64,000 nt of DNA. Origin: Buxus sempervirens (Eukaryota > Streptophyta > Magnoliopsida > Buxales > Buxaceae). The stretch covers positions 13,496,205-13,560,204 of the forward strand of contig OX387184.1 of NCBI GenBank assembly GCA_947561395.2, read 5' to 3'. A program made the translations under genes and the position numbers. Positions 11,931 to 22,246 of this stretch are shown here, piece by piece. Positions within the stretch are counted from its first letter, which is position 1, and each line of letters opens with the position of its first letter. The notes under the pieces are model-generated. The model did no database searches and was not told where the DNA came from. It was given only the letters and a program-made list of their open reading frames with translations.

Positions 11931-12512
11931 GAGAACGGTGAGAAATTGTTCGGAGTTTTCAAGTTTTGAAGTGAGAATCGCAACAAAACCTCGAATCGGA
12001 CAGTGAGAAATTGTTCGGAGAACAGTGAGAAATCGGCCGCGCAAAACCTCGAATCGGACAGTGAGAGATTGTTCGGAGAACAGTGAGAAATCGGCTGCAC
12101 AAAACCTCGAATCGGACAGTGAGAGATTGTTCGGAGAACAGTGAGAAATAGGCCGCACAAAACCTAGAATCGGACAGTGAGAAGCGCAACAAAAACGCGC
12201 GTCTAGGGCTGCGAAGAGTTTTTAGGTTTTCAATCGATCTGGCACTTGAGCAATGCGGGTTGGCCGAAATGGAAAATTTTTTTTCTTCTGATACGAGCGA
12301 AGTGTAAATTTATAGAGTCACGCTAGTTTAGCTCAAATTATATTCACAAATTTTTAATTTTTAATTTTAAAAAAAAAACCAACAAATTTTCATTTAAAAC
12401 AAGATTTTTTGCGTTAATATCTTTAAATCATAATATATTTGCATATCTATATTATCTTGTTTATTATTTGTATATATATCTCTTCATTTAGTATAATCAT
12501 TACATTGTATCC
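11363..12512. repeat. Right arm of the gene X inverted duplication, copy 1
   Basis: Reverse complement of 9632-10524. It is longer because it contains three 58-bp leader repeats and extra AT-rich upstream DNA. It covers the X start region, leader and promoter side of the minus-strand copy. Confidence 0.85.
11985..12185 (-). repeat. 58-bp tandem repeats in the gene X leader, copy 1
   Basis: Units start at 11985, 12043, 12101 and 12159 (exact 58-bp spacing): three full units and a partial fourth, each carrying aaaacctcgaatcgg and a cagtgagaaat word twice. They lie just upstream of the X start. Since 58 is not a multiple of 3, each unit changes frame, so peptides such as LTVLRTISHCPIRGF appear in all frames and are not evidence of coding. 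Copy 2 has two full units. Confidence 0.95.
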
Positions 12513-12639
12513 CCAACATTAAAGTCAGCTAATTTTTATTGTTTATGTTTATTAAATGACTAAAATAAAAAAAAATATATCGCATTTATATTTTCATTTA
12601 CATTATCTTATATTGTAGATAGAATCCCATTCATACACC

Positions 12640-13420
12640 TGCTAACATGAAGGGTATAACACGGTTCAATTTAGTCCGGATTGACATCAACGTATTTGTA
12701 ACTGTCAAACTAAACCGAACCAAATTGAGAGTTGATCGCTTTAACCTGAAAACCGAACCAAACATATATGCATATACAATTTTGATTTTGATTCGGTTTA
12801 GTTTAGAGGCTGTTCAGTATAACTTTTCAAAGTTATTTTTTTTAATTTTTCAAATTAGAAAATTCTAAAAAGTCAGTTGGGTAACCTCATTTAAAAAATT
12901 ACATTTCAAAAGTTGAAATGTCATTTTTCAAAACATTTTAGAAGAAAAAAAATAACTTTCAAAAGTTGAAAAGCAACTTATAGTTTTTATTTTCTCTCTC
13001 CACCACCACCACTATCATGGCACCTCCTCCATCACCACCACCACCTCTTCCACCACCACCATTACCACGACCACCACCTCCTCCTTCATCACAACCTTGA
13101 CCTCCACCACCACCACCACCTCCTCATCTACTAGTAACATCATCACCATTCCTATCATTAATATCAACTTTTTAACTTATAAATAGATTTTGACTTCTTG
13201 TTATTAGATAATTTCTCCTACTTACAAACGTAGAAAACTTATTTTCAAAAGTAACTTCTTAAAGCTTTCCTTTTGACCTATGAAAAGTTGCTTTTGAAAA
13301 ATTATACCAAACAGCATCTTAATATCATGCATTTTCAAGTTTCAGTTCGGTTTGGTTTGATTTTGAATCAATTGTTCTCCATTTACAATTTTCCTCAATC
13401 GGGGAAAGGAACAAAAAAAA
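12640..13420. mobile_element. AACCGAACC-type repeat split by a hAT-like MITE (12807-13317)
   Basis: The outer repeat has cggttc and accgaacc words at 12660-12800 and cagttcggtttgg at 13345. The inner element runs from gctgttcagtataacttttcaaa to the inverted ttgaaaaattataccaaacagc, giving terminal inverted repeats of about 20 bp. Inside, at about 13000-13130, is an imperfect (CCA/CCT)n tract. The same nested pair is in copy 2, with the MITE at about 47516-47984 and a shorter CCA tract. It encodes nothing. The superfamily call rests only on the TIR look. Confidence 0.55.
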
Positions 13421-15640
13421 AGGTTCGAAAAAGAGTGTATTAACAATAAAATATATTCTCTTTATTATAATCTAATCTAGCCAAAAAATCTACTACTTGA
13501 TTTGATTTCTCATAATTGATTATGCTTGCCATCGAATAATTGTGCAAGAGTCTGAAGATCTGAAGATCGCGTCCGTCGTAGGGGAAGATTTATGTTGTGG
13601 AAAGCAAAGAGAATCCTGATTATTAGGTTCTTTAGAGAGGTGAGTGTAATCAGGTTTGGATACCTAACAGGTATGTATCCAAAACCCTACAATTATACTT
13701 TGATCTTTTAGTATCCTCGAACAACTCAATGTTAATGCTATTACATCTTCAAAAGAAACAGAAGAAAACATGTTGATAAACAAGTTCGACCCATTTTACA
13801 TCTATTAAAAACATGTTAAAGTATTATATAAAATTTAACTAAGTACATATTGACAATAATCATGCAAAAAGAGTGAAATTGGTTATATTGTTGTGGGAGT
13901 CATGAAATTTGTTCAAACCAGTGTGATATGACCCTAACAATAGTTTCACAATTTTATGACCCAAGGTATAAAGCAAAATTTCAATACATGTAGAGTTACA
14001 AGTTTTCCTTCATATATGAATATTTCTATCTTCACCCAAGCTTTGAAGTTAATTTCAAATTTTATTTTACCCAATATGCAAAAAGCGTAAGGGCTAAAAT
14101 AAATTTTAAAATTAACATTAGAGAGCTTTTCAAATGAAAACTATCCATTAAAGTAAATGATATAAACTAGTCAACCATACAAGTAAATGATATAATCCAT
14201 ATCCATAATCATGCCTTAAAGATTATCTGTTCTTCCATTGTTTTCTTGTTGAAACATTAGCTTGTCATTGAGGAGTTGATTTTTTGTGTTTTATTTTAAA
14301 ATTTACCTATATTTAATTAAAATGTATAAAATAACAACTATACAAAGGGAACAATGTTCAAAAAGTTTACAATTAGCTTGGTAGGCTATCAGTAATTTTA
14401 AAATTTTATATATATGCACCAAAAAAATTATATATATTTATATATTACAAAAATTTAAAGGGAGATTAAGATATAGCCATACTAATTAGTATGGATTTTA
14501 TAAAGACATAGATAAAGGAAGGAAATAATTTTTTTTCAACCAATAAATCATTCAGTCCAACGGTTACTTTAAAAACTTTGGAAGTCATAAATCATTGATG
14601 ATCTTCCTTTGATCGTCATCCCTTGTTTGAGTTGTTTCATAAAAATACTAAGACGGTTTTCATTGGTCTATTCAAATTAAAAAATCAAAACAACTTTATA
14701 CACTGATTTGATTTCTCATAATTGATTTCACTTGCCATGGCATACCTGCCAACCCCTTGATTCCCTTCTCCCACCTGCAATGCATTTCCTTGTATGATGA
14801 TGTTTTAGATTCCTAAATTACATGCTATTTCCAAACTTTCAAATAAAGTCATAACTTGTTTCTCTCCTCTGCCACTCTTTTTGCTACTTGCATATAAAAC
14901 ATTACTAAATTTTTAGTTGCCAATTCTACAAGGTTTCTTGGGTACACTTTTTTATTTTCAAACCACATTTTGTTTCAAGCTATTCATATTACCCCACATA
15001 TGTACAGAAACTTTTCAAGAATATAAAAACTTTTTTTTGCAGCTTCCTTAATCAATGCTTGAATGTCCTTATTTTCTTGTTTAATTATATAAGAGAATTT
15101 CATTACATAATAACCAAACATGTTTCGAAAATATGCATTGCCTAAATAAATTTTCATACTTTCTTCATTTTCATTACAAAAAGTACATTTATAATCCGCT
15201 TTTATATTCCTATTTGCTAGTAATTATCCCGTTGGTTAAACTTTTTATAGAAACATACAAGAGTAACATTTTTAATTTTGGAAAGCATTTCCCCCTGTTT
15301 ATCTAACAATTCCCCCTCTTTATCTGCCACTGTAAACATAAATCTTGTGGTGGTAGAAATGAAATACGCTATAGTAGTAAATGGATTCTCAACATTAATC
15401 AAAGAAGGCCTAGATGGTTTACTCTTTCATTTTTTTTAAATGAAAATAAAAACAAAAGGAAGAAGGAAAAGCAAAGAAGAAGTAAATTCATGAATTAATG
15501 TCCTGCCAAACAAAAGTCTGCCAAGACACTGAGTTCTTCAAGTATCCGTATAAATATAGACAAAATCTTTTATTTTTCTTCTAAACCACAAACCAGCAGT
15601 CTCACATGGACCTATGATCAGGTTTACCAGACAAGTGGAA
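13421..15640. other. AT-rich tail of segmental copy 1 and its right flank
   Basis: No gene recognised. From about 14195 to 15392 it is nearly identical to 48835-50026 (one mismatch seen, at 15319), whereas the preceding kilobase differs at many positions. 15393-15640 is unique sequence leading into the prolamin/protease array. Confidence 0.7.
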
Positions 15641-15842
15641 TTTCTTGATTTATTCACGCCCCAATAGAGATTTAGAGTTCATAAATATGTGTGTGAAGAT
15701 ATATGCATTATTCTTGTCTGTTGTTCAAAAATATCCAAAAAAATGCTTTATTATCTGATGAGAGGAGTGTAGAATATTATTCTCCCAAATACTCTTCCCT
15801 CTAGTATAAAGAAGGGTATATTATTCTTGCTGAGCTAAAAAA

Positions 15843-16224
15843 CTAAAAGGAGGGAGAGGGTGGCACATCTCCTACTTGCTTAACACAGTAATTCCAAATG
15901 AAATCACTCCTCTGGATTATTAAGCGCTTGTAAGGCTTGTAAGCGGGAATTCTAATAAGCTCCTTTGATAACTCATCATGGCAATGTCTTCCGTTCTTTT
16001 TCACAAGCCTGTAGCAGCAAGGTCCATCAACGGGTTTCTTCCCAGATAGAGCTGAGAAGATTTCTTTCCCACATTTCTCTGTCAACGCTGCCGTGCATGA
16101 CGTCGAAGTTGCCGGAAAAAGGTGCAACCCCATCGTCGTCGGATGCAACTCTTTGGGCAGTCAAAATTGCACCACAGGATACAAACAGCATCACCACCAT
16201 TGAGAAACCAAAATATGTCGCCAT
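15843..16224 (-). pseudogene. Prolamin-like (ECA1-type) secreted protein, 95-bp deletion
   Basis: Paralogue of the intact gene at 20355-20831. The first ~36 codons (MATYFGFSMVVMLFVSCGA, a signal peptide) are in frame. A 95-bp deletion between two acg words at about 16101 then removes the variable spacer and the first conserved Cys region, shifting the frame. The cysteine-rich part (CGKEIF, DGPCCYRLVKK, GRHCHDEL, FIWNYCVKQ) is still readable in another frame to a stop at 15843. No normal protein can be made. Confidence 0.85.
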
Positions 16225-16289
16225 GCTTGACCTTTGTCTTTGCTGCTGTTGCTAATGAAGGATGGATTGTGTTGGTGGAGAGATGAGGA

Positions 16290-16296
16290 ATTTATA
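16290..16296 (-). promoter_or_regulatory. TATA box of the deleted prolamin-like gene
   Basis: TATAAAT on the minus strand, 66 nt upstream of the ATG at 16224, at the same spacing as in the intact paralogue. Confidence 0.6.
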
Positions 16297-16299
16297 AGA

Positions 16300-18110
16300 G
16301 ATGGGTTTCCATGGGGTTACGAAGTTCTCGCACAGAGAATATTAAATTCATTCATTAATTAGGTAACGTTTGCATATGCTGCATTTAAAATGGATGCTTT
16401 AACTTCAACTTTAATAAGCTTGTTTATGGATTAATTGCAAGACTCTAAATCTCTATGTGCACGGCACAGCATGAGAAGTCTCATAAATCAGCAATTGTAG
16501 GAAAATCATGCATGAGCGTCCACTGGATGATAGGAACATCTTAAAAAGTTGCAAAGCTATGGTGAAGATTAATTCTATATTTGTGGGTCATCACTGTTTG
16601 TTAATATTAGCATGAAGTTGAATCTCTTTGCTAGTGGAAGTGCTGTCTGTATAAGTTCAGTCTTGACAAGACTTGCAGATGTACAGATCCTATGTAGAAC
16701 AAATCTTTGATCGGGAAATTTTATGCTTGAGGTATTAGAAGTGGTCCAGTGACCACTGTACCTTATTAATTATCAGTAATGCATATTTACTCATCAGAGT
16801 TATTTGACCTAATCCATAACAAACTATAATTTCTTATACTAAACATGGATCCAAAGTTTGTGTTTGTTCCAAGTTCTGCAAATGCAAGGTCATCAAAAAG
16901 TAGGCTATCTCTATAAATTATGATATTGTGATGGTAAGCTCATTATTAGAAACTTCAATACTTGCGGTGCTTCATTCTTTCAAATTCTTCTCAGATTATG
17001 GGTACTTGACTACTGAGAAATTACACTTGACACTGTGTGTGCGTGCTATGAATTTGTTAAAATGAAAAAAATCCAACTCAAGATAGATCGGGCATACATC
17101 ACAGTTTCATCCATTTCTGAAATTTGGTTAAACCATACACTTTTTGTTGACTTAATCCAAAGGATTTTCTTCTTGTACCATATTACCCACTAAATTTTCT
17201 CAGGTTTTTTGCCTTAAAAAGGCATTGATGAATGAAATTAGTAGAGATTTCACCAGTTCATTTTCCTCCTTAAAGTCATATTCCTGATTATCACACTTGC
17301 ACTAGATTGTAATATGTTTTGATTTGTCATATCATGACAAAGAAGTGCTTTTTGCAAATATATGATTATTCTTTTAAATTCGTAATTTTTAGTCCTGATT
17401 TCTGGGTTCTGCCCAAGTGTGTAGTAGGTTAGTGAAGTGAAATTGCTACAACTCATTACCCTTCCCTGTGTTTCAAGGAGGTTGCAGTATTTGAATAATC
17501 TGTAAGATACAATGATTCAGAAGATTTAACCACTTAACCCAAATGGTTGTGCAAGGCATTTTATTCTGATACATTTTTGCATCATCTAGTGGTTTAAATT
17601 GTTATGAACATATAATTGTTCTTTGGTTAGGTTTATGTGACATAGCTATAGTCAAAGAAGACGATCAATTTAAATGTTTTATATACTGAATCCAAGAAAC
17701 ACAAAGGACAGAACAAACTTGTTAATAAAATAGGGGCAAGAATATATAAAATATAGACGAGTTTACATACAAATATATGAGTCTGTGAAAGACCCTTAAT
17801 TTGAAAGAGTTAGATGGGATGATGACAGCATTTTAAAATGCAAACAAAGCACGTAATTGTTAATAAACTATTGGTATTAATTTAAGGGGCCAAAATATTA
17901 TAGAATACACATTACAGATAGGTTATGAATCTACAACATATAGGAGCAACTTCCCCAAAATCAAAATTTTGTTGATTGTGACAACATGGAAGAATGTTAC
18001 TCCACAGAAATGGGTTATATCATTTGAATCACAACATCTTTAACAGCACAACAGCGAAGAGTACAATTCAACGATCAAATGGATATCAACAGATCACAAG
18101 AGGAAAAGTT
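16300..18110. other. Spacer between prolamin-like and protease genes, unit 1
   Basis: AT-rich intergenic DNA with no gene recognised. It aligns in pieces with 20907-21990 in unit 2, where about 0.7 kb is missing. Confidence 0.6.
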
Positions 18111-18114
18111 TTTC

Positions 18115-18122
18115 TATATAAA
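18115..18122 (+). promoter_or_regulatory. TATA box of protease unit 1
   Basis: TATATAAA about 73 nt upstream of the ancestral start position. The same motif is at 21998-22005 in unit 2. Confidence 0.55.
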
Positions 18123-18194
18123 CATAAGCAACCAAATAGTTCATGCATTCCAATCACTCATTCGATTCTGTCTTCAAAGCCACTTGCTAAATTC

Positions 18195-19435
18195 ACGGCT
18201 TTTACGAACAAATTTCAATGCACCTGTTTGGTATTGCTCTTTATTTTGGGAATGCGGGCAACTCCAACCATGTCTCGAACTATCCAAGACATATCCATGT
18301 CTGAGAGGTACGAGCAATGGATAGCACACTATGGCCACGTTTATGATGATGCATCCGAGAAGGAGAGGCGCTTTGAGATATCCAAGAAAAATGTTGAACA
18401 TATAGAATCCCACAACAACCGTGGTAACACACAGTATAGGCTGAGTGTCAACAAATTTGCAGACCAGACAAATGAAGAGTTCATAGCCTCACGTAATGGG
18501 TATATGAAGAGGGCAACATCAAAGCTGAGTTCTGGTTCAGAAGCAAAATCATTCAGATATGAAGACATGACTGCAGTGCCAGCTAGTATGGATTGTAGAA
18601 AGAAAGGAGCTGTAACCCCCATAAAGAACCAAGGCCAATGTGGTAAGAAAGAATAATTGTCTCGTCTGCAAAATTATTACCGTTTATATTTGTAACAAAA
18701 GGTCCAAGTTGCATTTTGTTATACTGAAGCTTTGCTGTTTAATACATTGGGATGGCAAACCAAGACTCTTTTTAATATTTGTGTTGCCAATCAATTGACA
18801 TTTAGCTTGAATGTTTGGACCTCTTACCTGTTGTAGCAAATATAGGATCTTGTTGGGCATTTTCAGCAGTTGCGGCCACGAAAGGAGTTACAAAACTCAG
18901 TACTGGTAAGTTATTCTCTCTGTCAGAGCAAGAGTTGGTGGACTGCGATACGCAAGAGGATAAAGGTTGTGAAGGTGGCCTCATGGACAATGCCTTTGCA
19001 TTCATCCAACACAACCATGGTCTCACCACTGAAGCTAACTGCCCTTACAAATGAGTTGACGGAAGTTGCAACAAAAGGAAAGCTACCTCTCATGCTGCAA
19101 ACATCACTGGTCATGAAGATGTTCCTGTTAACAATGAGATGGCACTGCTAAAGGCTGTTGCCAACCGACCTATTTCTGTTGCCATTGACGCTAGTGGAAC
19201 TGACTTCTAGTTCTATTAGAGCGGAGTCTTCAATGGACCATGCGGAACTGAACTCGGCCATGGTGTCGCCGCTATTGGTTATGGGGTAAGCAACAATGGA
19301 ACCAAGTATTGGTTAGTGAAGAATTCATGGGGAACCAGTTGGGGGGAGGCTAGATACATAAGGATGCAAAGAGATGTTCCTGCAAAGGAAGGCCTCTGTG
19401 GTATTGCCATGGATGCTTCATACCCAACTCCATGA
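18195..19435 (+). pseudogene. SAG12-type papain-like cysteine protease, unit 1, dead
   Basis: Two exons (18195-18642 and 18846-19435) of a C1A vacuolar-type protease. Exon 1 has the signal peptide (FTNKFQCTCLVLLFILGM), the I29 prodomain (YEQWIAHYGHVYDD, NKFADQTNEEF) and the start of the mature chain (NQGQCG). Exon 2 has the catalytic Cys (GSCWAFS), [19 protein letters not shown], the catalytic His (LGHGVAA) and Asn (VKNSWG). The start codon, ATG in unit 2 (22079), is ACG at 18195. Exon 2 also has three in-frame stops: one after NCPYK, and two in the DFQFYSSG region. Upstream frame is open to 17994, so initiation at another site cannot be excluded, but the stops are decisive. Confidence 0.9.
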
Positions 19436-19439
19436 ACTA

Positions 19440-20350
19440 ATGAAACCTCTATCATGGCATGAGCCAGGATCAGTTATTATGTGTATTTTCATCTTTGTTA
19501 TATATATACTCTTATACTAAAATAGTGATCTCATGTATTCAAAAAAGTAAGTTGAATCTTCTCTTTCTTGTCTTGTGTCATATAGAAGATCTGATTCCTG
19601 CAATAGCTGTCTGAAATCCTTGTCTCTCACTTAAAGGTATAGGAAATGTCTAAGGGAGGATGCAACTAGAGAACTGGAAAGATACTTGTGGCTGTACTTA
19701 TATGTTGAACTATATTGGGGATTGTTGTATCCAAATCGCCGCTCTATAAACTCAATCATTGGCCAACTTAATTTGAGGCCCTGTAGTCTTTAGTCTGTGT
19801 TCTTAGGACAACAAGATATGAATCGGAAATCAAAGCTAAATCATAAACTCTGCTTCTTCGTAATGACTTGTTATAGCCACTAAAGAACATACTAACAATT
19901 CATTGTAGAAAATGACAACTGCAATCTCTCATGATGTTACAATATCATCTTCTCCATTTTTTTGTTCTTTTGACATCACTTGATGATGTCCACAGATAAG
20001 TTTAGTGATGACAATAATTTTCAATGAGACAAGGGAATTAGCTGTTGAGCAGCAAAAAAATTATGAGGATACAGGGTGTTGATTCCTCATAACTTTTCTA
20101 AATTCAATAAAACAATGGAATTATTAAGCTTGCTCTTTAGGGACAGGAAATCCCTATTTCTTGAGTCAAACCCCTTAGAGATTTGGAGTTCAATAGATAT
20201 GTGTGAAGAAACATTATTCTTGTTTTTTATATAAATATACCCAAGAAATTAAAACATTTTATTATCTGATGAAATCAGGGCACAATATGACAGAAGTGTA
20301 GAATATTATTCTCTCAAATACTCTTCCCTCTAGTAGAATGGTATGATAAA
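19440..20350. other. 3' flank of protease unit 1
   Basis: AT-rich DNA with no gene. It aligns with 25305-26160 after unit 2. Confidence 0.6.
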
Positions 20351-20354
20351 CTAA

Positions 20355-20831
20355 TTAAAAAGAGGGAGAGGGTGGCACATCTCCTACTTGCTTAACACAG
20401 TAATTCCAAATGAAAGCACTCCTCTGGATTATTAAGCGCTTGTAAGGCTTGTATGCGGGAATTCTAGTAAGCTCCTTTGATAACTCATCATGGCAATGTC
20501 TTCCGGTCTTTTTCACAAGCCTGTAGCAGCAAGGTCCATCAACCGGTTTCTTCCCAGATAGAGCCGAGAAGATTTCTTTTCCACATTTCTCTGTCAATGC
20601 TGTCGTGCATGACGCCAGAAATTTGTAATATCCCGGTGCTTGCTCTGGTGGTAGCTGCTCATTCGGGGACAGTGCTGGCAGCTGGTCACCTACGGGCGAC
20701 GTTGCAACGTTGAAGTTGTCGGAAAAAGGTGCAACCCCGTCGTCATCGGATGCAACTCTTTGGGCAGTCAAAACTGCACCACAGGCTACAAACAGCATCA
20801 CCGCCATTGAGAAACCGAAGTATGTCGCCAT
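20355..20831 (-). CDS. Prolamin-like (ECA1/DUF1278-type) secreted protein
   Basis: Single-exon frame of 158 aa. Residues 1-~23 form a signal peptide (MATYFGFSMAVMLFVACGAV). A variable proline-rich spacer follows (residues ~40-70, with QLPPEQAPG), then a cysteine-rich helical domain: ASC, EKC, DGPCC, GRHCH and WNYC, six cysteines in the pattern of the Prolamin_like family. Family members, such as egg-cell-secreted EC1 proteins and relatives, are small secreted proteins of plant reproductive tissues. That link is family knowledge; tissue here is unknown. A TATA box sits 66 nt upstream. The neighbouring tandem copy is broken, so this is the only working one in the window. Confidence 0.85.
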   Translation of the reverse strand: MATYFGFSMAVMLFVACGAVLTAQRVASDDDGVAPFSDNFNVATSPVGDQLPALSPNEQLPPEQAPGYYKFLASCTTALTEKCGKEIFSALSGKKPVDGPCCYRLVKKTGRHCHDELSKELTRIPAYKPYKRLIIQRSAFIWNYCVKQVGDVPPSPSF

Positions 20832-20896
20832 GGCTGACCTTTGTCTTTGCTGTTGTTGCTAATGAAGGATGGACTGTGTTGGTGGAGAGATGAGGA

Positions 20897-20903
20897 ATTT
20901 ATA
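20897..20903 (-). promoter_or_regulatory. TATA box of the prolamin-like gene
   Basis: TATAAAT on the minus strand, 66 nt before the ATG. The flanking CTTATAAATTCC is identical in the paralogue at 16290-16296. Confidence 0.65.
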
Positions 20904-20906
20904 AGA

Positions 20907-21990
20907 GATGGGTTTCCATGGGGTTACGAAGTTCTCACACAGAGAATATTAAATTCATTCATTAATTAGGTAACGTTTGCATATGCTTCATTTAAAATGG
21001 ATGCTCTAACTTCAACTTTAATACGCTTGTTTATGGATTTCAAGACTCCAGATCTCTATGGTTCCTACTGATGGCCAACATACGTGGGTCTTTTATTCAT
21101 GTGCTTGTAGGAAACTCATGCATGAGTGTCCACTGGATCATTGGAACATATCTTAAAAGGTTACAAAGCTAAGATGAAGATTGAAGATCGTGGGTCATCA
21201 CTGTTTGTAAATATTTAGCATGAAGTTGAATTTTAGATTTTTTTTGCCTTAAAAAAGCATTGAGGAATGAAATTAGTACCAATTTAACCAGTTAATTTTC
21301 TCCTTAAACTCATATTCCTGATTATCCCACTTGCACTGGATTGTAATGTGCTCTGATTTGTCATATCATTACAAAGAAGTGCTTTTTGATAATTTTTAGT
21401 TCTATTTTCTGGGTTCTGCCCAAGTTTGTTGCAAGGCATTTTATTCTGATTCGTTTTTTCATCATCTAGTGGTTTAAATTGTTAAGAACATATAATTGTT
21501 CTTTGGTTAGGTTCATGTGACATAACTATAGCCAAGGAAGACCATTAATTTAAATGCTTTATATATTGCATCCAAGAAGACAAAGAACAGAACAAAACTT
21601 GATAATAAAATAGGGGCAAGAATATATAAAACATAGATAAGTTTACATACAAATATATGAGTTTGTGAAAGACCCTTAATTTGAAAGAGTGAAATGGGAT
21701 GATTTTTAAAATCAATTTTTAATAAAATACAAATAAAGCATGGAATTGTTAATAAACTGTCGGTATTTAAGGGGTCAAAATATTATAGAATACATATTAC
21801 AAACAGGTTATGAATCTACAACATATAGGAGCAACTTTCCCAAAATCAAAATTTTGTTGACTTTGACAACATAGAAGAATGTTACTCCACGGAAATGGGT
21901 TATATCATTTGAATCACAACATCTTTAACGGCACAACAGAGAAGAGTACAATTCAATAATCAAACGAAGCAACAGGTCACAGGAGGAAAA
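20907..21990. other. Spacer between prolamin-like and protease genes, unit 2
   Basis: Shorter version of 16300-18110. No gene recognised. Confidence 0.6.
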
Positions 21991-21997
21991 TTTTTTC

Positions 21998-22005
21998 TAT
22001 ATAAA
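21998..22005 (+). promoter_or_regulatory. TATA box of protease unit 2
   Basis: TATATAAA 74 nt upstream of the ATG at 22079, conserved with unit 1. Confidence 0.55.
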
Positions 22006-22246
22006 CATAAGCCATCAAATAGTTCAGGCATTCCAATCACTCATTCGATTCTATCTTCAAGCCCAACTTGATAAAATCATGGCTTTTACACACCAACTCC
22101 AATGCACCTTTTTGATATTGCTCTTTATTTTGGGAATGTGGGCAACTTCAACCACTTCTCGCACTATCCAAGATATATCCATGTTTCTCATCTGAAAACT
22201 TACTCCTGTTTATATATATAGGTAACAGAAGGTCCAAGTTGCATTC

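Larger units (their letters stand above)
1..15392. repeat. Segmental duplication, copy 1
   Basis: This stretch aligns base by base with 37693-50026 (copy 2), and its first 5.7 kb aligns with 52313-61940 (copy 3). It carries the AT-rich flank, a tRNA-Met remnant, 5' exons of a plastid DnaJ gene, and an inverted duplication of unknown gene X. Relative to copy 2 it keeps an extra stretch (about 4245-6226), and it has 2402-3010, which copy 2 lacks. Homology to copy 2 ends at the shared sequence ggattctcaa. After that, copy 1 enters the protease/prolamin-like region and copy 2 jumps into the PPR gene. The left end is outside the window. Confidence 0.93.
15641..20152. repeat. Prolamin-like/protease tandem array, unit 1
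   Basis: The unit holds a minus-strand prolamin-like gene, an AT-rich spacer, and a plus-strand papain-like protease gene with its 3' flank. It aligns with 20153-25975 (unit 2), and a partial third start lies at 25976-26190. Shared boundary words include tttcttga, gagtttggagttca-like sequence and ttattatctgatga. Copies differ by indels in the spacer and genes. Confidence 0.85.

Noticed and set aside
11906-12192. Repeated peptide LTVLRTISHCPIRGF as a possible secreted repeat protein
   Set aside because: The 58-bp DNA repeat is read in all three frames; the period is not a multiple of 3, so no protein selection is implied.
16027-16255. Plus-strand 96-codon frame over the prolamin-like pseudogene
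   Set aside because: Antisense shadow of the minus-strand gene; the intact paralogue fixes the coding strand.
18079-18622. Alternative frames over protease exon 1
   Set aside because: Shadows; the C1A prodomain and NQGQCG motif lie in the 17994-18656 frame.
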